A stretch of DNA of 64,000 nt, from NCBI GenBank assembly GCA_027493545.1, contig JAOSKR010000003.1:367360-431359 (forward strand), in the 5' to 3' direction. Shown piece after piece: positions 42,114-51,945 of the stretch; position 1 is the stretch's first letter; every line of letters begins with the position of its first letter. The translations under genes were made by a program, and so were the position numbers. Source of the stretch: Roseovarius sp. Its GTDB lineage: Bacteria; Pseudomonadota; Alphaproteobacteria; Rhodobacterales; Rhodobacteraceae. The notes below the pieces were generated by a model, which saw nothing but the letters and a program-made list of their open reading frames with translations, did not search any database and was not told where the DNA came from.

Positions 42114-42588
42114 TGCGAAAATACCTGTTCTTCTCCGCCCTGCTCATAGCGGGTGCCGCGGCGGGGGCATGGCTGATGACGCGGGCCGGGGCCGGAACCG
42201 GCACTGCTCCGCAAAGCGTCGCCCTGGCACAGGGCGAGGAACTCTACCAGGGTTACTGCGCCTCCTGCCACGGCGCGAACCTCGAGGGCCAGCCCGACTG
42301 GCGCTCGCCCGGACCAGATGGCGCGCTGCCCGCTCCGCCGCATGATGACACGGGCCATACCGGCATCATCCCGACAGCATGCTCTTCGACTACACCCGGC
42401 TTGGCGGCAAGGCGGCCCTCGCCGCACAGGGTATCGACTTTGCAAGCGGCATGCCCGGCTTCGGCGACCAACTGACCGACGACCAGATCCGGAACATCCT
42501 CGCCTACATCAAATCGACATGGCCGGACCGGCAGCGCCAGATCCAGGCCGAACGCAGCGCCGCCGAGCGCCAGGGAGACGGAGGCTGA
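42113..42588 (+). CDS. Cytochrome c with CASCH motif (frameshift)
   Basis: A protein of about 158 residues. Signal or anchor [20 protein letters not shown]; heme motif CASCH in [20 protein letters not shown]; downstream methionine region [20 protein letters not shown] missing base near 42360-42362 (TACCGGCAT where TACCTGGCAT fits) shifts the frame before [10 protein letters not shown]. The ATG overlaps the end of the oxidase remnant (TAATG). It is in the same operon as the first cytochrome. Confidence 0.82.
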
Positions 42589-42590
42589 CA

Positions 42591-42719
42591 ATGCGCCCGA
42601 CTCAGGCGCTCGACGTCAACGGAATGCGGTCTTTCGTGATCGGCGATGACCTCGTTTCCGGCGCTGTCGAACGGGAGGAACCGGAGGCTCTGGTCGACAA
42701 GACGCGGGAACGCGATTGA
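42591..42719 (+). pseudogene. DsbA/thioredoxin-like C-terminal fragment
   Basis: A 42-codon frame. It contains LDVNGMRSFVIGDDLVSGAV followed by EREEPEALVDKTR. This resembles the C-terminus of DsbA/Com1 disulfide oxidoreductases, where the consensus is GVxGTPTFVIGDxLVPGAV. The cis-proline loop (usually TP or VP) is MR here, and the CxxC half of the protein is absent. It is a remnant rather than a gene, and ends in TGA 3 bp after a 2-bp spacer from the cytochrome stop. Confidence 0.6.
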
Positions 42720-42790
42720 TCCGACTCATCGCGTCACATGCTGAAACGGCTGCTGAAACGGCGCCGGGCTAACCGGCGCCAGTCATCGTT

Positions 42791-42998
42791 TCAGGTCGCT
42801 GCCCGTGCCGTCACGTCGTACCCGGCATCGCGGATGGCTTCCGGACAGGGCTTGCTCGCTCAGAGGGCTCTGCACGTCGACACTGCGGGTGCCAAGATCA
42901 CACGAAACCGTGGCGGTTGGGTCGATTGCCTTGATCGCCTTCTCGATGGCAGCGGTGCAGTGCCCGCAGGTCATATCCGGAACGCTCAATCTGGTCAT
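42791..42998 (-). CDS. copZ: CopZ-type copper chaperone (frameshift)
   Basis: A protein of about 68 residues: MTRLSVPDMTCGHCTAAIEK with the HMA copper-binding MTCGHC motif. Near 42841-42844 an extra G breaks the frame after SEQALS. The alternative frame restores AIRDAGYDV, the typical HMA ending, and stops at 42791. Without correction the last third would be nonsense. It carries Cu(I) to the P-type ATPases. It is transcribed divergently from copA2 from a CueR-type promoter. Confidence 0.85.
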
Positions 42999-43022
42999 GT
43001 CTGTCTCCTTTGACTGTTCCTT

Positions 43023-43053
43023 CAGGTGAGGTCTTCCACCGCCGGAAGGTCAA
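43023..43053 (-). promoter_or_regulatory. CueR-type promoter 3 (CopZ)
   Basis: On the minus strand: -35 TTGACC, 19-bp spacer TTCCGGCGGTGGAAGACCT and a poor -10 CACCTG. The TTCC...GGAA dyad is in the usual register. It lies 25 bp before copZ. The weak -10 makes it the least certain of the four. Confidence 0.65.
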
Positions 43054-43082
43054 GGCCGGGATAGAAAAATTCTCTCCCCCGG

Positions 43083-43113
43083 TTGACCTTCCAGTTGGTG
43101 GAACCACTATGTG
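43083..43113 (+). promoter_or_regulatory. CueR-type promoter 4 (second CopA ATPase)
   Basis: -35 TTGACC, 19-bp spacer TTCCAGTTGGTGGAACCAC, -10 TATGTG. It lies 27 bp before the ATPase start, back to back with promoter 3 in a short intergenic gap. Confidence 0.85.
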
Positions 43114-43139
43114 ATGGAGGACACAGTCAGGAGCCCGCC

Positions 43140-45648
43140 ATGCCATCCCCGCACCCTCTTCGGCTTTCCGTTCAGAACATGTCCTGCGCCTCCTGCGTCG
43201 GACGGGTCGAGCGGGCGCTCTCCGCGCTGCCGGGCGTCGGTGACGTCCGCGTGAACCTCGCCAGCGAGACGGTGCAGGCGCAGATCGACAGACCTGCCCG
43301 TGTTTCCGACGTGACAGCGGCGCTCAACGAGGCGGGTTATCCCGCGCGGACCCAAAGCGTGCGTCTGAACGTCGCCTCGATGTCCTGCGCCTCCTGCGTC
43401 GGGCGGGTTGACAGGGCGCTGGCTTTGGTGCCGGGCGTGCTTGATGTCAACGTCAACCTCGCCTCGGAAACCGCGACCGTTACCTATGCCGAAGGCGCCG
43501 TGGAGCTTGCCGATCTGCTGAAGGCGGCCGAGGATGCGGGCTACCCGGCGGAACCGGCAGAGGACAGCGCCGCCGAGGACCGCAGCGCCCGCAAGGCCAG
43601 CGAGGCACACGCACTCGCCCGGACAACCGCTCTGGCGGCCCTCCTTGCCCTGCCGGTCTTTTTTGCTGGAGATGGGCGCGCATATGGTGCCGGGTGTGCA
43701 CGATCTGATCGGGCGCACCATCGGGCATCAGACAAGCTGGATGATCCAGTTCGTGCTGACGACGGTCGTACTGGCCTGGCCCGGCCGCGCTTTCTACACC
43801 AAGGGCTTTCCGGCGCTCTTCAAGGGCGCGCCGGACATGAACAGCCTCGTCGCGGTCGGCACCTCGGCGGCCTATCTCTATTCGCTGGTGGCGCTTTTTG
43901 CCCCCGCGCTGCTGCCCGAAGGCTCGCGCGCGGTCTATTTCGAGGCGGCGGCGGTGATCGTGGTGCTGATCCTTCTGGGACGCTGGATGGAGGCGCGCGC
44001 CAAGGGCCGCACCGGCGCCGCGATCCAGAAGCTTCTGGGGCTTCAGGCGCGCACCGCGCGGGTTCTCGTCGATGGAGAGCCGCAGGACATGGCGATCGAA
44101 CGGATCCGCACCGGCGATATCCTTGTCGTGCGCCCGGGCGAGCGGATAGCCGTCGACGGCGAGGTGACCGAAGGCAGCGCCCATGTCGACGAAAGCATGA
44201 TCACCGGCGAACCGGTGCCGGTGGCCAAGACCACCGGCGATCCGGTCACCGGCGGCACGGTCAATGGCACCGGCGCCTTTCAGTTCCGCGCCACCCGCGT
44301 CGGCGCCGACACCACATTGGCGCAGATCATCCGCATGGTCGAAGAGGCGCAGGGCGCCAAGCTGCCCATTCAGGGCATGGTCGACCGGATTACGCTGTGG
44401 TTCGTGCCTGCCGTGATGGCCTTTGCGGCGCTGACGGTCCTGGTCTGGCTGGTGGTGGGGCCCTCGCCCGCGCTCTCCCATGCGCTGGTGGCCGGCGTGT
44501 CGGTGCTGATCATCGCGTGTCCCTGCGCGATGGGTCTGGCGACGCCGACCTCGATCATGGTCGGCACCGGGCGCGCCGCCGAGATGGGGGTGCTCTTTCG
44601 CAAGGGCGACGCGCTGCAACAGCTGACCGGCGTCAGCGTCGTGGCCGTCGACAAGACCGGAACCGTGACCGAGGGCCGCCCGGAACTGACCGACATGGTT
44701 CTGGCCGAGGGGTTCGACCGGGCCGAGGTTCTGGCGCTGGTGGCGGCGGTCGAGGCGCAGTCGGAACATCCCATTGCCGACGCCATCGTGCGGGCGGCGC
44801 GCGTCGAAAACGCGGCGCGTCACGACGTCGAGAGCTTCGAGTCGATCACCGGGCACGGCGTGCGCGCACAGGTCGCGGGTCGCGACGTGCTGGTCGGGGC
44901 CGACCGGCTGATGACCCGCGAAGGGCTCGAGATCGGCGCGCTGGCCGAGGCGGAAAAGCGCCTTGCCGAACAGGGCCGCACCGCGCTCTTCGCCGCCATC
45001 GACGGGCGCGTGGCCGCCGTGATCGCCGTGGCCGACCCGGTGAAGCCCTCGAGCGCAGCGGCGATCCGGGCGCTGCACGATCTGGGACTGAAGGTCGCGA
45101 TGATCACCGGCGACAAGCGCGAGACGGCGGATGCCATCGCCCGGGAGACGGGCATCGACCACGTGATCGCGGGGGTATTGCCGGATGGCAAGGTCGCGGC
45201 GCTGGACGACTTGCGAAAGGGTGGGCGCCACGTTGCCTTTGTCGGCGACGGGATCAACGATGCCCCGGCGCTGGCTCATGCGGATGTCGGCATCGCCATC
45301 GGCACCGGCACCGATGTGGCGATTGAGTCGGCCGATGTGGTGCTGATGTCGGGCGATCTGCGCGGCGTGGTGAACGCCTATCGGGTCTCCACCCGCACCA
45401 TGCGCAACATCCGCCAGAACCTGTTCTGGGCCTTTGGCTACAACGTGGCGCTGATCCCGGTGGCGGCTGGTGTTCTCTACCCGGTGTCGGGCCTGCTCCT
45501 GTCGCCGGTCCCGGCCGCCGGGGCGATGGCGCTGTCCTCGGTCTTCGTGCTGACCAACGCGCTCAGGCTTCGCCGCGTATCCCCCGCGATGGACGAGACC
45601 GGGACCGTCCGCCCCGCCGCCGGTCTTTCCCCCGCGCCAGCCGAATAA
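43140..45648 (+). CDS. copA: Copper P1B ATPase with two HMA domains (frameshift)
   Basis: A protein of about 835 residues exporting Cu(I) from the cytoplasm. The N-terminus has two HMA domains, each with MSCASC (C16/C19 and C83/C86), then membrane helices. A T run at 43659-43664 has one T too many, splitting [12 protein letters not shown]. The second part has the membrane motif [12 protein letters not shown], the phosphorylation motif [10 protein letters not shown] and the hinge [14 protein letters not shown] second copper ATPase lies 2.5 kb upstream on the other strand; the two differ in their metal-binding N-termini. cueR follows by 13 bp. Confidence 0.93.
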
Positions 45649-45661
45649 GGAGGATGTTGAT

Positions 45662-46081
45662 ATGAACATCGGAGATGTCGCAAACCGATCCGGCCTGCCG
45701 GCCAAGACGATCCGCTATTACGAGGATATCGGACTGGTCAAGCCACTGCGCAGCGCCAATGGCTACCGCAGCTTTCGCGACCGCGACGTGCACAAGCTGG
45801 CATTCCTGGGGCGGGCCCGCGCGCTCGGCTTCAGCATCGAGGATTGCCGGAACCTCCTGAAGCTCTACGAGGACGACCACCGCACCAGCGCCGAGGTCAA
45901 GCGGATCGCCGAAGTGCACCTTGACCAGATCGACCGGAAGATCGCGGAACTGACGGAGATGCGCGCGACGCTTGCACGCCTGGTCGATGCCTGCGCCGGA
46001 GATCACCGCCCCGACTGCCCCATCCTGGCCGATCTTGCAACGACGCAGGAGGAAAGCGTTCGGCTGAATGAATCCGGTTAG
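45662..46081 (+). CDS. cueR: Copper-responsive MerR regulator CueR
   Basis: A 139-residue MerR-family activator. The winged-helix N-domain is MNIGDVANRSGLPAKTIRYY EDIGLVKP. The long dimer helix follows, and the Cu(I) ligands are C111 and C119 in DACAGDHRPDC, equivalent to C112 and C120 of E. coli CueR. It is downstream of copA2 with 13 bp spacing. Its DNA targets are probably the four promoters in 40614-43113. The stop TAG runs directly into the palindromic element at 46082. Confidence 0.93.
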   Translation: MNIGDVANRSGLPAKTIRYYEDIGLVKPLRSANGYRSFRDRDVHKLAFLGRARALGFSIEDCRNLLKLYEDDHRTSAEVKRIAEVHLDQIDRKIAELTEMRATLARLVDACAGDHRPDCPILADLATTQEESVRLNESG

Positions 46082-46223
46082 AGCGTGTCGCGTTTGATTG
46101 AAGCACCGGCCCGTCGCGCCAGCGACGGGCACGCGACCGCCCGCCCCAAGGCGGGCGCGTTCCGCGCCCCCCGGGCGGTCGCGTACCCGCCGTCGAACCG
46201 TTTCCAATCAAACGCGACACGCT
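46082..46223. repeat. MITE/REP-like element, copy 2
   Basis: A perfect 19-bp terminal inverted repeat AGCGTGTCGCGTTTGATTG at the ends (46082-46100 and 46205-46223). Inside are two further inverted pairs, CCCGTCGC/GCGACGGG and CGCGACCGCCCG/CGGGCGGTCGCG. The element therefore folds into a compact multi-stem structure. It shares its ends with the element at 32612-32734. No coding sequence is present. Confidence 0.8.
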
Positions 46224-46475
46224 ATCGCCAGTTTGCCCCGAACAGCCCACGGGTATCTGATTCCGTTTGAAAGATACCCGATCATGTTGTGCGTCTTGTA
46301 CAGGGTGTATCGAAAGTCGCGTCGCAACCCTGCGACTTCGGGCCATGACATGAGGCTTGGAAAGCCACCCGCGGACCAGGACGACCTCCCGCGTGTCCCT
46401 GTCTGATATGATCGGCATATGCCATGAGTTGGTGACGCGCGCCGCCTCTGGACAATTCCGCCATGCCGTCGGCAA
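46224..46475. other. Intergenic region after the palindromic element
   Basis: About 250 bp with no convincing gene. A hairpin GGGTATCT / AGATACCC with a 13-base loop lies at 46251-46279. The remainder leads to the dehydrogenase start. Short open frames here show no family similarity. Confidence 0.4.
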
Positions 46476-47623
46476 ATGGCCGGGATGGACTCCGCAAGCC
46501 GCTATCCCGCCCTCGCCGATCTGCGCGCCCGCGCCCGGGCGCGCCTGCCGCGCTTCGTGTGGGAGTTTCTCGACAGCGGCACCGGCGCCGAGGCCACGGG
46601 TCCGCGCAACCGTGCCGCGCTCGACCGGGTGCGCCTGATGCCCGCGATCCTGCAAGGAGAGGTGCCGGCAACAACCGGAGTGCGGTTTCTGGGTGCGGCG
46701 TTCGATCTGCCGGTGGGCATCGCGCCCGTCGGCATGTCGGGCCTGATCTGGCCCGATGCCGAGGTGACCCTGGCGCGCGCGGCGGCGGAGGCCGGCATCC
46801 CCTATTGCCTGTCGACCGTCGCGAGCCGCACGCCCGAGGACCTGCACGATGCGGTCGGCGCGCATGGGTGGTTCCAGCTCTACCCGCCGCGCGACCCCGA
46901 CATCCGCGCCGACATGCTGGCCCGGGCGCGCGCCTCGGGCTTCGGGACGCTGGTGCTGACCGTCGACGTGCCCGTCGCCAGCCGGCGCGAACGGCTCGTG
47001 CGCTCGGGCCTGACCCAGCCGCCGCGGCTGACGCCGCGCCTTCTGGCGCAGGTCGCGCTGCGGCCGGCCTGGGCCTGGGGCATGGCCTGCCGGGGATGCC
47101 CCGGATGCGCCTGATCGACGACTACGCACCGAAAAAGCGCGGCCTGCCGTCGACCGCCCATGCCGGCTATCTGCTGCGCATCGCGCCCGACATGGCTTAT
47201 CTGCGCTGGCTGCGCGAGCGCTGGCAGGGGCCGTTGATCGTCAAGGGCGTGCTCGACGCGGACGCGGCCCGGCGGCTCGAGGCCGAGGGGGTCGACGCGA
47301 TCTGGGTGTCGAACCATGCCGGGCGGCAGTTCGACGGCGCGCCGCCCGCCATCGAAGTCCTGCCTTTGATTCGCGCCGCCACCACGCTGCCGCTGATCTA
47401 CGACAGCGGCATGGAAGGCGGGCTCGACATCCTGCGGGCTTTCGCGGCGGGCGCCGATCTGACGATGATGGGGCGGGGCTGGCATTACGCGCTGGCCGCG
47501 CTGGGGCCGGGCGGCCCGGCGCATCTGGCGGCGATCCTCCAGGCCGACCTGCTGGCCAACATGGGCCAGCTCGGATTGACGGAAGTCACGCAGGCGCGCA
47601 GCCGCCTCTGCCCGCCCGGCTGA
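46476..47623 (+). CDS. FMN-dependent alpha-hydroxyacid dehydrogenase (frameshift)
   Basis: A protein of about 382 residues of the LldD / glycolate oxidase family, oxidising L-lactate or a related hydroxyacid. The N-half has FVWEFLDSGTGAEATG, LPVGIAPVGMSGLIW and LVLTVDVPVASRRERL. A G run at 47092-47095 is probably one base short. In the other frame the second half has IVKGVLDADAARRLEAEGVD and the catalytic segment VSNHAGRQFDGAPPAIEVLP, where the usual SNHGGRQ is SNHAGRQ. The precise substrate is undetermined. pyc follows. Confidence 0.88.
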
Positions 47624-47742
47624 CCCCCGCGCCTTGCCCGCGTCCCCGATTGCCCGATTGCGCAAAGCCGTCACAACTCCTAAAAGACCGGCACGCCGCA
47701 GCGCGGCGACAGCGCCAGATAGGGCATTTCCGGGGGAGGAAC

Positions 47743-50700
47743 ATGGCCGAGTTTCAGAAAATCCTGATCGCCAACCGCGGCGAGATCGCCATTCGTGTCC
47801 TGCGCGCGGCCAACGAACTGGGCAAGCGCACCGTTGCGGTCTTTGCCGAGGAGGACAAGCTCAGCCTGCACCGGTTCAAGGCCGACGAGGCCTATCGCAT
47901 CGGCGAGGGTCTGGGGCCGGTGGCGGCCTATCTTTCCATCGAGGATATCATCCGCGTGGCGCGTCAGTCGGGCGCCGACGCCATCCATCCCGGCTACGGG
48001 CTGCTGAGCGAGAACCCCGATTTCGTCGACGCCTGCGATGCCGCCGGCATCGCCTTCATCGGCCCGCGCGCCGAGACCATGCGCGCACTGGGCGACAAGG
48101 CCAGTGCGCGGCGCGTGGCGATCGCGGCCGGCGTGCCGGTCATTCCCGCCACCGAGGTGCTGGGCGAGGACATGGACACCATCCGCGCCCAGGCCGCCGA
48201 GATCGGCTATCCGATGATGCTCAAGGCCAGTTGGGGCGGCGGCGGACGCGGCATGCGCCCGGTGATGGGCCCCGAGGAGCTGGAGGAAAAGGTGATCGAG
48301 GGCCGGCGCGAGGCCCAGGCCGCCTTTGGCAACAGCGAGGGGTATCTGGAAAAGATGATCACCCGCGCCCGCCACGTCGAGGTGCAGATCCTGGGCGACA
48401 AGCACGGGCAGATGTACCACCTCTTTGAGCGCGACTGTTCGGTCCAGCGGCGCAACCAGAAGGTCGTCGAACGCGCCCCCGCGCCCTATCTGAGCGAGTT
48501 GCAGCGCGCCGAGATCTGCGAACTTGGCTACAAGATTTGCAAACACGTCAATTACGAATGCGCCGGCACGGTCGAGTTCCTGATGGACATGGATACGAGC
48601 CGGTTCTACTTCATCGAGGTCAATCCGCGCGTGCAGGTCGAACACACCGTCACCGAAGAGGTGACCGGCATCGACATCGTGCAGGCGCAGATACTTATTG
48701 CCGAGGGCAAGACCCTGGCCGAGGCCACCGGCAAGAAATCCCAGGACGAGATCACGCTGCACGGCCACGCCATGCAGACCCGGATCACCACCGAAGACCC
48801 GCAAAACAACTTCATCCCCGATTACGGCCGCATCACCGCCTATCGCAGCGCCACCGGCATGGGCATCCGTCTCGATGGCGGCACCGCCTATGCCGGCGGC
48901 GTGATCACGCGCTATTACGACAGCCTGCTGACCAAGGTCACCGCCCGGGCGCCGACGCCCGAGCAGGCGATCGCGCGGATGGACCGGGCGCTGCGCGAGT
49001 TCCGCATCCGGGGCGTCAGCACGAACATCGCGTTCGTCGAGAACCTGCTCAAGCACCCCACCTTCCGCGCCAACGCCTACACCACCAGGTTCATCGACGA
49101 GACGCCCGAGCTGTTCCGGTTCGCGCGCCGCCGTGACCGCGGCACCAAGGTGCTGACCTACATCGCCGACATCACCGTGAACGGCCACCCCGAGACGCAG
49201 GGCCGCGCCCGCCCTCCCGCCGGCGCGCCGGTACCGCGGCCGCCGAAACCGGTCACCGATACCCCGGCGCCGGGGGCCCGCACCCTGCTGGAGGAAAAGG
49301 GCCCCGGGGCGGTAGCTGACTGGATGCTGGCGCAAGAGCGGCTGCTTCTGACCGACACCACCATGCGCGATGGCCACCAGAGCCTCCTGGCCACGCGGAT
49401 GCGCTCGATCGACATGATCAAGGTCGCACCGAGCTATGCCGCGAACCTGCCAGAGCTGTTTTCGGTCGAATGCTGGGGCGGGGCGACCTTCGACGTGGCC
49501 TACCGCTTCTTGCAGGAATGCCCGTGGCAGCGGCTGCGCCAGCTGCGCGCGGCGATGCCGAACCTGCTCACGCAGATGCTGCTCCGGGCATCGAACGGGG
49601 TGGGCTACACCAACTATCCCGACAACGTGGTGCGCGAATTCGTCCGCCAGGCGGCCGAAACCGGCATCGACGTCTTCCGCGTCTTCGACAGCCTCAACTG
49701 GGTCGAGAACATGCGCGTGGCGATGGATGCGGTGCTGGACACGGGCCGCATCTGCGAGGCCGCGATCTGCTATACCGGCGACATCCACGACCCCGACCGT
49801 GCCAAGTACGATCTGAAATACTATGTCGGCATGGCGCGCGAACTCGAAGCCGCGGGCGCCCATGTGCTGGGGCTCAAGGACATGGCCGGGCTGTTGAAAC
49901 CGGCGGCTGCGAAGGCGCTGGTCACGGCGCTCAAGAACGAGCTTTCGATCCCGGTCCATTTCCACACCCACGACACCAGCGGCATCGCCGGGGCCTCGAT
50001 CCTTGCCGCCGCGGATGCCGGGGTCGATGCCGCCGACGCGGCGATGGACGCGCTTTCGGGCGGCACCGCGCAGCCGTGCCTCGGCTCGATCGTCGAGGCG
50101 CTTGCCCATACCGGGCGCGACACCGGGCTCGATATCGGCCATATCCGCGACATCTCGCATTACTGGGAACATGTGCGCGCCCAATACGTTGCATTCGAGT
50201 CGGGGCTGCAGGCGCCGGCCTCCGAAGTCTATCTGCACGAGATGCCGGGCGGGCAGTTCACCAATCTCAAGGCCCAGGCCCGCAGCATGGGGCTGGAAGA
50301 GAAATGGCCCGAGATCGCCCAGGCCTATGCCGATGTCAACGCCATGTTCGGCGATATCGTCAAGGTCACGCCATCGTCCAAGGTAGTGGGCGACATGGCG
50401 CTGATGATGGTCAGTCAGGGGCTGACCCGGTCGCAGGTCGAGGACCCCGATACCGAGGTCGCCTTTCCCGATTCGGTCGTCGACATGATGCGCGGCAATC
50501 TCGGCCAGCCGCCGGGCGGCTTTCCGGACGCGATCGTGAAAAAGGTGCTCAAGGGCGAGGCACCCAACCTTGAGCGCCCCGGCCGGCACCTGCCGGCGGT
50601 GGACCTCGATGAGACGCGCGCCAGATTGTCGGAGGAGCTCGAGGGCAGGGCGGTCGATGACGAGGATCTCAACGGATACCTGATGTATCCCAAGGTCTTC

Positions 50701-51186
50701 CTCGACTACATGGGCCGCCACCGGCAATACGGGCCGGTGCGCACCCTGCCGACAAGAACCTTCTTTTACGGCATGGAGCCGGCCGAGGAGATCAGCGTCG
50801 AGATCGACCCCGGCAAGACGCTGGAGATCCGGCTGCAGACCATGGGCGACACCGACGACCAGGGCGAGGTGCGCGTCTTCTTCGAGCTCAACGGCCAGCC
50901 GCGGGTGATCCGCGTGCCCGACCGCAAGGCCAGGGCGCAGGCCGCCCGGCGGCCCAAGGCCGAAGCCGGCAACCCGGACCATATCGGCGCGCCGATGCCG
51001 GGGGTGGTTGCCAGCGTCTCGGTGCAGGTCGGCCAGAAGGTGCGCGAGGGCGACGCGCTCCTGACCATCGAGGCGATGAAGATGGAGACCGGCATCTATG
51101 CGGAGCGCGACGCGACGGTCAAGGCGGTGCACGTCCAGCCCGCCAGCCAGATCGACGCCAAGGACCTGATGATCGAGCTGGAATAG
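47743..51186 (+). CDS. pyc: Pyruvate carboxylase
   Basis: A 1147-residue anaplerotic enzyme making oxaloacetate from pyruvate. The domains run in order: biotin carboxylase (ILIANRGEIAIRVLRAANEL; GGGGRGMRPV; FIEVNPRVQVEHTVTE), carboxyltransferase from about residue 540 (TDTTMRDGHQSLLATRMRS; DVFRVFDSLNW), PYC tetramerisation domain, and a C-terminal biotinyl domain with the biotin lysine near residue 1113 in EAMKMET. The start MAEFQKIL has GGGGGAGGA upstream. There is no frame damage over 3.4 kb. Confidence 0.97.
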   Translation: MAEFQKILIANRGEIAIRVLRAANELGKRTVAVFAEEDKLSLHRFKADEAYRIGEGLGPVAAYLSIEDIIRVARQSGADAIHPGYGLLSENPDFVDACDAAGIAFIGPRAETMRALGDKASARRVAIAAGVPVIPATEVLGEDMDTIRAQAAEIGYPMMLKASWGGGGRGMRPVMGPEELEEKVIEGRREAQAAFGNSEGYLEKMITRARHVEVQILGDKHGQMYHLFERDCSVQRRNQKVVERAPAPYLSELQRAEICELGYKICKHVNYECAGTVEFLMDMDTSRFYFIEVNPRVQVEHTVTEEVTGIDIVQAQILIAEGKTLAEATGKKSQDEITLHGHAMQTRITTEDPQNNFIPDYGRITAYRSATGMGIRLDGGTAYAGGVITRYYDSLLTKVTARAPTPEQAIARMDRALREFRIRGVSTNIAFVENLLKHPTFRANAYTTRFIDETPELFRFARRRDRGTKVLTYIADITVNGHPETQGRARPPAGAPVPRPPKPVTDTPAPGARTLLEEKGPGAVADWMLAQERLLLTDTTMRDGHQSLLATRMRSIDMIKVAPSYAANLPELFSVECWGGATFDVAYRFLQECPWQRLRQLRAAMPNLLTQMLLRASNGVGYTNYPDNVVREFVRQAAETGIDVFRVFDSLNWVENMRVAMDAVLDTGRICEAAICYTGDIHDPDRAKYDLKYYVGMARELEAAGAHVLGLKDMAGLLKPAAAKALVTALKNELSIPVHFHTHDTSGIAGASILAAADAGVDAADAAMDALSGGTAQPCLGSIVEALAHTGRDTGLDIGHIRDISHYWEHVRAQYVAFESGLQAPASEVYLHEMPGGQFTNLKAQARSMGLEEKWPEIAQAYADVNAMFGDIVKVTPSSKVVGDMALMMVSQGLTRSQVEDPDTEVAFPDSVVDMMRGNLGQPPGGFPDAIVKKVLKGEAPNLERPGRHLPAVDLDETRARLSEELEGRAVDDEDLNGYLMYPKVFLDYMGRHRQYGPVRTLPTRTFFYGMEPAEEISVEIDPGKTLEIRLQTMGDTDDQGEVRVFFELNGQPRVIRVPDRKARAQAARRPKAEAGNPDHIGAPMPGVVASVSVQVGQKVREGDALLTIEAMKMETGIYAERDATVKAVHVQPASQIDAKDLMIELE

Positions 51187-51307
51187 CCGTTGCCGTCAGA
51201 TCAGACCGGCGGCCTGTGCCGGCTCAACCGGCACAAATTCGGCACGGGGTCGAAATTGGGGCTTGCAGCCCCGCGCCAGACTTTATATCTGCCAGTCACC
51301 CAAGGAT

Positions 51308-51382
51308 GCGGGCGTAGCTCAGGGGTAGAGCATTACCTTGCCAAGGTAAGGGTCGTGAGTTCGAATCTCATCGCCCGCTCCA
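51308..51382 (+). tRNA. tRNA-Gly (GCC)
   Basis: A 75-nt cloverleaf: acceptor GCGGGCG pairs with CGCCCGC, D-arm AGCTCAGGGGTAGAGC, anticodon GCC in TACCTTGCCAAGGTA, and T-arm GTGAGTTCGAATCTCAT. CCA is encoded. It lies 121 bp after pyc; a hairpin at 51215-51235 is in the gap. Confidence 0.95.
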
Positions 51383-51945
51383 ATTTTCCAGACATGTCGC
51401 CGGCAGCGGCGCCAAGGTGGCCGCCGCGCTCCGGTGAGGGCCTGGCGGCGGGCTTCGGCTTGCCGGCAAGCGGGCGTGCCCTGCCGCCGGTTCGTCATCG
51501 GACGGACTATCGGGGACGAGGGTGGTCGTCCCGGACAGGTCGTCACCGGGCGGGTCGGGCCGGTATCCGCAAGGGTCGAAAACCTCGGGTCGGGCCCGTG
51601 GCCAAGACACCAGCGCCCCGCGATGCCCTTGAGGTTGGATTTTCCAGGTGCGATTCGATCGCCACCCCGCGGACCTCGCGCGCACCCTTCCGGGCGCCGA
51701 GGCGTTGCAACCATCGGCGGGTATTCCGGGCCATGCAAAACCGCACTGTCCCATTGTTGAGTGAGTCGATGGCGCGCCCCATCCGGGGCATCGGGGCCCC
51801 GTGCCGGCAGCTATTCGCTCATGCCCGGCGGCTCGGGCGACTTATCCCCAGTCTCCCGTGATTCTTTGGCAACGAAAACCCGGCAGAACGGCCATTTCTG
51901 GCAGTTTTCGATGCGCGCGGACGCCATAAAGGCTAGACGACTGGT
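51383..51945. other. 563-bp gap without a recognisable gene
   Basis: Between tRNA-Gly and the YjbH-like gene. Open frames exist on both strands (one even crosses the tRNA) but have no family similarity, no ribosome site of note and arginine-rich composition typical of off-frame high-GC sequence. The last 100 bp before 51946 become A+T-richer and probably hold the promoter of the capsule-export genes. Confidence 0.5.

Noticed and set aside
47680..51132. A 1150-codon open frame on the minus strand
   Set aside because: It is the exact antisense of the intact pyruvate carboxylase, which has all its motifs on the plus strand.
51190..51861. A 223-codon open frame across the tRNA-Gly gene
   Set aside because: It overlaps the tRNA and has no signal or similarity. 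A real gene here would be very unusual.
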